Shown here: positions 44,095 through 50,525 of the stretch, piece after piece
Numbering within the stretch: position 1 is the first letter of the stretch
Layout of the letters: each line of letters starts with the position of its first letter
From: JBJXHG01 sp046160865
GTDB lineage: Bacteria > Planctomycetota > UBA1135 > GCA-002686595
DNA: 64,000 nucleotides
Reading direction: 5' to 3'
Assembly (NCBI GenBank): GCA_046160865.1
Contig: JBJXHG010000181.1
Coordinates: forward strand, 27,563 to 91,562
The notes under the pieces: model-generated
Told to the model about the DNA's origin: nothing
Databases searched by the model: none
Seen by the model: the letters and a program-made list of their open reading frames with translations, nothing else
Translations under genes and position numbers: made by a program

Positions 44095-45318
44095 CGTTTC
44101 CGGCACCGGCTCTACGGCAGGCGAAGGCGACGGAGCACCTGCGCGAAGCGCGCCTTGCGCGCGAAGCGCTTTAAACGGCGGGGACCGGTTGCGGCTGCCT
44201 ACGCTCGACTGGAACCGTCCAGCTTGCCGTTGGTGCGCAGCTGCGTGTCGCGCGACGACGTTCGACGGTGATGGCCGTGTGAATCGTGTCGTTGCCCAGG
44301 CGATGCGTGTCGCGTTCCACGCAAAGGCAGATGAGAAACAACGGCAACCTGCAACCGCACAGTCAGGCGTTCGCAGCCGACACGGGGCCCCGCCGTTTAA
44401 CGCGTGTGGCGCGAGGACGCGCCACACGCATGCGCTCCGCGCGCAAGGCGCACGGAGCGCGGGCGACGGACCGCTAGTCCGCCGCGGAGCGGCGGACTTG
44501 CGGTCCGTCGCCTTCCGCAGCTCGTCTTTCAAGAACGCCAAGTCGCTCGCGTACTGCTCGATCGCTTCGCGCGTCGCGTTGTCGATCGCCTTGAACGCCG
44601 CGCCGATCTTCACACCGTCCGGACGCTCTTCGACCTCGCGCACCGTGCACACGGCCTCGCAGTAGCCGCGCTTGAGCAGCGGCAGGCGGAACTTGACGCG
44701 CCATTCCGTGCCGAGCGCGACGAGCTGCGACATCTGGAAGGGCGTCATCTCGGTGCTGCCGCCATTCCACGTGAAGCGCAGTCCGGCGGCGTCGAGGCCG
44801 GACATGCGTCCGACGCCGCTCCAACCGGTCGCGAGCTTCTCCTTCGTGACGGGTGCCTTCGTCGCGGCCTTCGGCTTCGTCAGGAAGTGCTCGATGCGCG
44901 CCTCGTCGACGGGCGCGAAGAGGACCGAGCTCTGGCTCTGGTCGAAGTCCTCTTCCGGCTCCTTGTGCTTCGCCGCGGCCGAGTGGCCGAAGCTCGCGAC
45001 CGCTTCCTCGTCGCTCTCGAACACCGGCACGACGCGGTCGAGTCCGACCTTCTCGATGATGTCGCGGCAGAACGCCGACGGCCTCGAGATCGCGAGCCGG
45101 CCCTTCTTCGCGCCGAGCTGCTTGCTCGCCTTGATCATCGCGCCGAGCGCCGTCGAGTTGATGAACTTGACGAGGCGCAAGTTGAGCACGACGCGCACGA
45201 TACCGGCCTTGACGAGCGCGTCGATCTCTTGCTGCAGCGACGGGACGTAGTAGGTATCGAACTCGCCACGCAGGTGGAGGATCGCGTGGTCTTCGCGGGG
45301 TTCGACGCTGATGTGCAT
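43603..45318 (-). CDS. STAS-PilZ-like signalling protein with read-through C-terminal extension
   Basis: Residues 1-115 are a STAS anti-sigma-antagonist domain (LRGEFDTYYVPSLQQEIDALV, VVLNLRLVKFINSTALGAMIKA, with the phosphorylatable-site Ser in INST). Residues 165-270 look like PilZ (MSGLDAAGLRF, FRLPLLKRGYCEAVCTVREV, KIGAAFKAIDNATREAIEQYA), though the RxxxR c-di-GMP motif is not clear. Conserved sequence ends about 44500; the frame has no stop there and runs on through repeat R2 and antisense into the glycosyltransferase gene to 43603, adding some 300 residues of no homology. The start at 45318 has AGGAG upstream. It diverges from a GAF-PP2C phosphatase gene, the natural partner in a partner-switching pathway. 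Confidence 0.7.
   Translation of the reverse strand: MHISVEPREDHAILHLRGEFDTYYVPSLQQEIDALVKAGIVRVVLNLRLVKFINSTALGAMIKASKQLGAKKGRLAISRPSAFCRDIIEKVGLDRVVPVFESDEEAVASFGHSAAAKHKEPEEDFDQSQSSVLFAPVDEARIEHFLTKPKAATKAPVTKEKLATGWSGVGRMSGLDAAGLRFTWNGGSTEMTPFQMSQLVALGTEWRVKFRLPLLKRGYCEAVCTVREVEERPDGVKIGAAFKAIDNATREAIEQYASDLAFLKDELRKATDRKSAAPRRTSGPSPALRAPCARSACVWRVLAPHALNGGAPCRLRTPDCAVAGCRCFSSAFAWNATRIAWATTRFTRPSPSNVVARHAAAHQRQAGRFQSSVGSRNRSPPFKALRAQGALRAGAPSPSPAVEPVPETSGRFRQRLCSRRRRRSTARGEQERLDLRRDVRPAQAILGHGTRVPTPTLPRIRRHRRAPQHLGPRAHVAGRREQARLIVLHEQRQVAQVRGEHRDAARHRACELTAAYRVVDRGDCEQRARAHQAGQLFVARPAKPVDARADAEPVDRSAQRRRRLAFARDDE
44044..44139. repeat. 96-bp palindrome at the 3' end of the glycosyltransferase gene
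   Basis: Arms 44044-44089 and 44094-44139 pair in three perfect blocks of 23, 6 and 11 bp (40 of 46 positions), separated by TGCA/TACG and TT/AC mismatches; the loop is CCTG. The stop codon sits at 44092-44094. The left arm is the last coding sequence; the right arm mirrors it downstream. Confidence 0.9.
44171..44429. repeat. repeat R2 copy B: long inverted-repeat element plus hairpin
   Basis: Tips TTAAACGGCGGGG (44171-44183) and CCCCGCCGTTTAA (44388-44400) are perfect inverses; inner arms stay similar. Three nucleotides after the right TTT comes a perfect hairpin GCGTGTGGCGCG (44402-44413), loop AGGA, CGCGCCACACGC (44418-44429). A further stem GCGCTCCG..CGGAGCGC follows at 44432-44460. The left arm resembles the inverted right arm of copy A. 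With the flanking palindromes this fills the 379-bp gap 44095-44473. Confidence 0.8.
44462..44512. repeat. 51-bp palindrome at the 3' end of the STAS gene
   Basis: GGCGACGGACCGC-T-AGTCCGCCGC, loop GGA, GCGGCGGACT-T-GCGGTCCGTCGCC: 24-nt arms paired except one T-T. The right arm encodes the last recognisable residues of the leftward STAS protein (KATDRKSA); the left arm mirrors it. Confidence 0.88.
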
Positions 45319-45478
45319 TCGGACTCCTGATGTCGTGCGGCGCGCGGCGTGCGCGGCTGCTTTGCTTCGCAGCCGATCGCTCGCGTGGCGTAGAGGGGCG
45401 GCCAGTCTGTCGTGCGAGCGGCCGCAGTGGCAAGGATTTTCGGGAGGGCACGCGAGCCGCCGGGTACACTCCCCGGCC

Positions 45479-46906
45479 ATGTTCTTCCGGAAGAAGAAGG
45501 GGCCCGCGGAGCCGGCGAAAGCGCCGGTCCCGACCGAGCCGGAATCGAGTCTCGGCGCGTCCGCGACCACGCAGTTCCTCGTGGGCGAGCAGTCGATCGA
45601 CCGCCGCTCGGTCGAGGTGCTCCTGGCCGCGATCGCGCGCGTGTCGCAGTCGCGCGATCTCGAATCGCTGCTCGTCTACATCGTCGACACGTCGATCGAA
45701 GTGACCGGGGCCGAGCGCGGCTTGCTCCTGTTGGGCGACGCGGAGGGCCGGCTGAACATCCGCGTGGCGCGCGCGCGCGGTGGCCAGAACGTCGGTGGCG
45801 AAGTGCGCTTCTCCACGAGCGTCGTCAAGCGCGTGCTCGAGAAGCACGAGCCCGTGCGCGCCACGGTCACGTCGGATTCGGAGGCGCTCGAGCTCGGCAC
45901 CTCGGTGTTCGATCTCAAGCTGCGCGCCGTGATGTGCGTCCCGCTCGTGACGCAAGCGCAGACGGCGACCGCCAGCCGCGCCGAGCAAGGCGCGCTGTAC
46001 GTCGACTCGCGCGCTGCTACGCGCGAGTTCAAGCACGAGGACCTGTCGCTGTTCGCGGCGCTCTCTCAGCACGTCTCCATCGCGCTCGAGAACGCGCGCC
46101 TGCACTTCGACTCGCTCGAGAAAGCGAAGCTCGACCGCTCGCTCGAGATCGCGAGCCAGATCCAGGGCGGCTTGATGCCGCAGGTGCCGCGTGACGTGCC
46201 GGGCTACGACATCTTCGGCTGGTACCGTCCTGCCGAGCGCACCACCGGCGACTTCTACGACTTCACGCGCACGCGCGGTGAGAGCTTCGCCGTCGTCGTG
46301 GGGGACGTGACCGGACACGGGCTCGGTCCGGCGCTGATCACGGCGACCGCGCAAGCGAGCTTGCGCTCGTACCTGCGCGTGCTCGACGACCTCGGCGCGA
46401 TCGTCACGATGCTCAATCAGGATCTGAGCCCGCGCATGGACGACGGGCTGTTCCTCACACTGTTCGTCGCGCTGTTCGGGCCCGACGGCAAGCTCTCCGT
46501 CATCAATGCCGGCCAGACTCCGCCGCTGATCTATCGCCAGGCGACGAAGCAGATCGAGCGCATCTCCGGCAACGCGCCGGCGCTCGGGATGATGGACGAC
46601 TTCGACTACCACGAGATCCGCCAGTACCAGCTCGCGCCCGGAGATGTGTTGGTGGCGTTCACGGACGGCTTCGTCGAGGCGCGCTCCGACACGAACCCGG
46701 ACGAGTTCTTCGCCGAGCTCGGCATGGCGAAGGTGCTCGAGCGTTACGCGGGTGCGAATTCGACGGCCGAGGAGCTCACGTCCGCGCTCGTGAAGGGCGC
46801 GCTCGAGTTCGCGGGCGGCAAGCGCGAAGACGACATGACCGTCGTCACCGTGCGCCGCACGGGGGGGCTCGGCGTGACGCCGCGCCGCACGGAGCGCGGC
46901 GCATGA
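45479..46906 (+). CDS. GAF-domain SpoIIE/RsbU-type protein phosphatase
   Basis: A 475-residue PP2C-like phosphatase. Residues 40-210 form a GAF sensor (VLLAAIARVSQSRDLESLLVYIVD, AERGLLLLGDAEG, ALYVDSR), then a short coil, then the SpoIIE domain: AERTTGDFYDF and VVVGDVTGHGLGPALITA supply the metal-binding Asp residues, LFVALFGPDGKLSVINAGQTPPLIYR, and the late REDDMTVVTVRR Asp pair. Such enzymes dephosphorylate STAS proteins; the STAS-PilZ gene is divergently placed 160 bp away. ATG 45479 follows a short purine stretch. It overlaps pyrC by four bases (ATGA). Confidence 0.9.
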   Translation: MFFRKKKGPAEPAKAPVPTEPESSLGASATTQFLVGEQSIDRRSVEVLLAAIARVSQSRDLESLLVYIVDTSIEVTGAERGLLLLGDAEGRLNIRVARARGGQNVGGEVRFSTSVVKRVLEKHEPVRATVTSDSEALELGTSVFDLKLRAVMCVPLVTQAQTATASRAEQGALYVDSRAATREFKHEDLSLFAALSQHVSIALENARLHFDSLEKAKLDRSLEIASQIQGGLMPQVPRDVPGYDIFGWYRPAERTTGDFYDFTRTRGESFAVVVGDVTGHGLGPALITATAQASLRSYLRVLDDLGAIVTMLNQDLSPRMDDGLFLTLFVALFGPDGKLSVINAGQTPPLIYRQATKQIERISGNAPALGMMDDFDYHEIRQYQLAPGDVLVAFTDGFVEARSDTNPDEFFAELGMAKVLERYAGANSTAEELTSALVKGALEFAGGKREDDMTVVTVRRTGGLGVTPRRTERGA

Positions 46907-48294
46907 ATTCGGCCGGCGTCGCGCCGCGCGGGAAGAGCCTCTTCTTGCGCGGAGCCGCGAGCTATCCGCCGGGACCGCAGAGCCGCACGCTCGACGTGCG
47001 CATCGTGGACGGCGTGATCGATGCCGTCGGCGCGAATCTCGAGCGTGCCGGTCTGCCGGAGCTCGACGCGCGCGGCCTGACCGCGATCCCCGGTCTCGTC
47101 GACGTGCACGTGCATTTCCGCGATCCGGGCCTCGAGCACAAAGAGGGTTGGGATCACGGCTCGGCCGGCGCGCTGCACGGCGGCGTGACGTCCGTCGTCG
47201 AGGTGCAGAACAATCCGCCGCTCTCCACGTCGCTCGAGGCGTTGCGCGCGCGCATCCAACATGTGACCGCGCGCTCGCGCGTCGACTTCGGTTGCTTGGC
47301 GAACTTGCTCCCGGACTCGCTGCCACAGCTCGCCGCGATGGCGCCGTACACGCCGGCGTTCAAGTGCTTCCTCGGCGGTTCGACCGGACTCGGCGGTCAA
47401 ACCGACAGCGGCACGCTGCGCGAGCTCTTCGCCGCGGCCGCGAGCGCGGGACGCATGATCGTCGCGCACTGCGAGGACGAGAACATCCTGCGCGCCGACA
47501 AGGCACGCTACCCCGATGCGACCGCGGCCGAGCACCATCTCGTGCGCTCGGAGGCGGCCGAGGTCGAATCCGTGCGCGAGAGCATCGGCTTCGTCGAGGA
47601 AACCGGCGCCGAGCTGCACGTGTTCCACCTCTCGACGGTGAAAGCCGCCGATCTCCTGCGCCGCGCGCGCGCGCGCGGACTGCCGGTCTCCGCGAGCACC
47701 GGCCCGCAGTACCTCTGGCTCTCGTGCGAGGACGCGGGGCGTCTCGGCAACCTGCTCAAGGTGAATCCGTCGATCAAGACGCCCGCGGACGCTGACGGCA
47801 TCGTCGCCGCGCTGAAGGACGGGACGTGCGACGCGATCGGCACGGATCACGCGCCGCATCCGCTCGAAGAGAAGCAGCGCGAGTATCGTCACGCGCCGTC
47901 GGGCATGCCGTCGGTCGACTTGCTGTGGCCGCTCACCTGGGAGCTCGTGCGGCGCGGGCGACTCGACGCGGACATGGCGCTCGCGGTCGTCACGTGGCGC
48001 GCGGCGGATTCGTTGCACTTGCCGCGCAAAGGCCGCCTTGCTCCGGGCTACGACGGTGACGTCGTGCTGTTCGATCCGGCGGAAGAGCGCACGGTCGTCG
48101 CGACGGAGTTGCCCTCGCGCTCGAAGTGGTCCGCGTTCGACGGCTGGCGCTTGGCCGGGTTCCCGCGCGTCGTCGTGCGCCGCGGGGAGATCGCGTTCCA
48201 GGACGGTGAAGTGCGCGTGCAAGCCGGCGGACGTCCGCTCGATCTCGCTCCGCCGGCGCCGGTGCGGGCACGCGCGACGTCGCGGGCGACGTGA
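46903..48294 (+). CDS. pyrC: dihydroorotase
   Basis: A 463-residue amidohydrolase that closes carbamoyl-aspartate to dihydroorotate. The zinc-binding DVHVHFRDPGLEHKEGW is the class I dihydroorotase signature; substrate and metal residues follow in EVQNNPP, FKCFLGGSTG, IVAHCEDENI, FHLSTVKAADLL and the catalytic Asp in CDAIGTDHAPHPLEEK. The C-terminal beta domain is complete (LAPGYDGDVVLFDP). Allantoinase is the main alternative, but the HFRDPG and GTDHAPH pattern favours PyrC. It is translationally coupled at both ends, to a phosphatase before and a DUF58 gene after. Confidence 0.9.
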   Translation: MNSAGVAPRGKSLFLRGAASYPPGPQSRTLDVRIVDGVIDAVGANLERAGLPELDARGLTAIPGLVDVHVHFRDPGLEHKEGWDHGSAGALHGGVTSVVEVQNNPPLSTSLEALRARIQHVTARSRVDFGCLANLLPDSLPQLAAMAPYTPAFKCFLGGSTGLGGQTDSGTLRELFAAAASAGRMIVAHCEDENILRADKARYPDATAAEHHLVRSEAAEVESVRESIGFVEETGAELHVFHLSTVKAADLLRRARARGLPVSASTGPQYLWLSCEDAGRLGNLLKVNPSIKTPADADGIVAALKDGTCDAIGTDHAPHPLEEKQREYRHAPSGMPSVDLLWPLTWELVRRGRLDADMALAVVTWRAADSLHLPRKGRLAPGYDGDVVLFDPAEERTVVATELPSRSKWSAFDGWRLAGFPRVVVRRGEIAFQDGEVRVQAGGRPLDLAPPAPVRARATSRAT

Positions 48295-49178
48295 CGTCGG
48301 AGCCCATGCGTCCCGACCTCGCCGACGTGCACTACTTCACGCGGGACGTGCGCTTCCCGGACGATTACGCGCACCGGCTCGCGCGCGCGAAGTCGCGCGT
48401 GCGCGGCGTGCGCGAGCGCACGGAAGGCCGCGGACCGGCCGGACTCCTCGGCGCAGGCGAAGAGTTCGTCGGCTTCCGTCCGTACGCGCTCGGCGAGGAC
48501 TTGCGCCAGCTCGACTGGAGCTTGCTGGCGCGCTCCGATCGCGCGTACGTGCGCGTGATGCGCCGCGAATCGTCGGAGCACTGGCTCGTGCGGCTCGACG
48601 CGACCGCCTCGATGGGCGCGGGCGTTCCGAGCAAGCTGCAACTCGGCGCCGAGCTCGCACTCGCGCTCGGCGCGCTCGGCCTCGACGCCGGCGCGAGCGT
48701 GCGCGTCGAAGTCGTGACGGACGGCAGAGTCGCCAGTGCGCTCACCGTTCGCGCGCGTCCCGCGCTCACGCGGCTGCGTGCGTTGCTCGAAAGCACGTGC
48801 GCCGACGGCGCGCACGCGCACGCGCCGCTGCGCGCGCGTCACTCGGCGCAGCGCGTGTTCATGCTCGGGGATTTCGCCGACGTCCAAGCGGCGTCGATGC
48901 TCGCGACCGTGCCGCCGCGCACGGAGCTCACGATCGTTCAGCTCGTCGCGCGCCACGAGCTCGCGCCGCCGGCGGGGCCCGTGCGCTGGGTCGATCCAGA
49001 GACCGGTGAAGAGCTCGCGCTCGACCTCGACGAGCGCGCGCGTGCGCCGTACCTCGCGCGACTGGGCACCGAGCTCGAGCGCTGGCGCGCGGCGTGCGCG
49101 CGACGTGGCGTGAAGCACGCGTGGATCGCGACGGACACACCGTTCGAGCTCGCGCTCGCGCGCATCCTGGGCGGCTGA
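48291..49178 (+). CDS. DUF58 domain protein
   Basis: A 295-residue soluble protein of the DUF58 family, usually encoded with MoxR AAA ATPases and von Willebrand-type Bat proteins. The hallmark is GFRPYALGEDLRQLDWSLLARSDRAYVRVMRRESSEHWLVRLDATASM, which leads into a vWA-like domain with a partial metal site (DATASMG in place of DxSxS). The GTG at 48291 overlaps the pyrC stop (GTGA). The BatA-like gene follows after one base; no MoxR ATPase lies in this window. Confidence 0.82.
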   Translation: MTSEPMRPDLADVHYFTRDVRFPDDYAHRLARAKSRVRGVRERTEGRGPAGLLGAGEEFVGFRPYALGEDLRQLDWSLLARSDRAYVRVMRRESSEHWLVRLDATASMGAGVPSKLQLGAELALALGALGLDAGASVRVEVVTDGRVASALTVRARPALTRLRALLESTCADGAHAHAPLRARHSAQRVFMLGDFADVQAASMLATVPPRTELTIVQLVARHELAPPAGPVRWVDPETGEELALDLDERARAPYLARLGTELERWRAACARRGVKHAWIATDTPFELALARILGG

Positions 49179-49179
49179 G

Positions 49180-50487
49180 ATGCACCCCGCGCTGCTCGAG
49201 TTCGCCGGACTCGCGTGGGAGCGGCCGCTCGGATTCCTCGCGCTCGCCCTGCCGATCGCGCTCCTCCTCGGCGCGCGCCGCACGGACGATCCGCTGCGGA
49301 TCGCGACGGCGTGGCTCGCGCTGTGGCGCGCCGAGCGCGCGAGCCGTGCACCGGCGCTCGCGCGCCCGCGCCGCAGCGCGCTGTCGATCTGGCTCTTCGC
49401 GCTCGCGCTCGCGTGCGGCGCGCTCGCGCTCGCTGGACCACGGCCGCGCGGCGCCGCGCCGACATGGCATTGCGTGCTCGATCGCAGCCCGTCGATGTAT
49501 TTCGCGCCGCTGAGTGCCGATGCGCGCGCGAGCACCCGCATCGAGGACGCGATCACGCGCGCGCGAGCATGGCTCGCCGAGCACGGACGCGGTGGACGCA
49601 CCATCTGGATCGCCGCCGCAGGCGACGCCGAGCAGCGCGCCGAAGGCTCCGAACCGCCGCGCGAGTGGCTCGCGCCGCCGCGCGCTCCGCTCGCGGAGCC
49701 CGCGTGGTCGCGCTACGACGAAGTGCACACGCTCTGGATCACCGATCGCGTGCCCGACGCAGCGCGCTCGAACGCCGGACTCGTCGCAAGTGGAGCTGCG
49801 ATCGTGCCCGGCGCGATCTTGCAGCGCGCCGACGTGAGGACGATCTGGGACGGCGCGCGCGTCGTCGAAGAGCCTGCGCCGCGCGCGCGTGTCGTCATCA
49901 CCGGCGAGGTGCCGCCGCTGCTCGCGCGCGCGCTCGCGATCTGGGCCGAAGAGCGCGGGCTCGCGCTCGAGCGGATGCAACCGGCGCTCGATCCCGATGC
50001 GCTTCTCGTGCTGCGCTCGACGAGCACGGGCGAGGCGCGGCGCGTCGAAGCGGGCCGCGATGGTTGGCGCGCGAGTGGCGAAGCGCGCGGCGTCGTGCGG
50101 CGCGCCGACGACGCGGGTCCGCTCGCGTCGTGGCTCGCCGCGGACGGCCGCGATCTCGTCACGTTCGGGCCGGGGCGCATCGAGAGCGCGTGGAGCACGA
50201 TGGGCGACCCGAACGGAGATCCGGCCGCGTTCGCGGTCTCGTGGGGCATGCTCTTCGATGCAGCGTGCTTGCCCGCTGCCGGTGTCGTGTCGTTCGCCGA
50301 GCGCGCGCAGGCTTCTTCGGCCGTGGTTGAACCGCCTCGCGATCCTCCGGCGTATTTGCACGGAGACGAGGCCTGGCCGAGCTTCCTCGCGACGTGGCTC
50401 ACGTTGGCGGCGCTGGCGCTCGTGGTGGCGTCCTTGGCGGTACGAGGTCGAGCCGCGTCGGTCGAGATACCGCGGGAAGCCCCCTGA
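49180..50487 (+). CDS. BatA-like membrane protein
   Basis: A 435-residue protein with the Bat architecture: two N-terminal transmembrane helices (PLGFLALALPIALLLGARR, LSIWLFALALACGALALAGP), a large loop beginning like a vWA domain (TWHCVLDRSPSMYF, a DxSxS-type metal site), and one C-terminal helix (FLATWLTLAALALVVASLAV). The domain after the first strand is diverged. Together with the DUF58 gene it forms the usual pair, whose role in envelope stress or respiration complexes is not settled. Start ATG 49180 is one base after the DUF58 stop. Confidence 0.75.
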   Translation: MHPALLEFAGLAWERPLGFLALALPIALLLGARRTDDPLRIATAWLALWRAERASRAPALARPRRSALSIWLFALALACGALALAGPRPRGAAPTWHCVLDRSPSMYFAPLSADARASTRIEDAITRARAWLAEHGRGGRTIWIAAAGDAEQRAEGSEPPREWLAPPRAPLAEPAWSRYDEVHTLWITDRVPDAARSNAGLVASGAAIVPGAILQRADVRTIWDGARVVEEPAPRARVVITGEVPPLLARALAIWAEERGLALERMQPALDPDALLVLRSTSTGEARRVEAGRDGWRASGEARGVVRRADDAGPLASWLAADGRDLVTFGPGRIESAWSTMGDPNGDPAAFAVSWGMLFDAACLPAAGVVSFAERAQASSAVVEPPRDPPAYLHGDEAWPSFLATWLTLAALALVVASLAVRGRAASVEIPREAP

Positions 50488-50525
50488 AATCCCTCGCGGG
50501 TGCGAGGATCGAAGCGGAAACACCG

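Noticed and set aside
44474..47326. 950-codon open frame on the - strand
   Set aside because: Wrong frame of the STAS gene joined to antisense of the phosphatase gene; its stop at 44474 is noted only as a possible trace of the original STAS stop.
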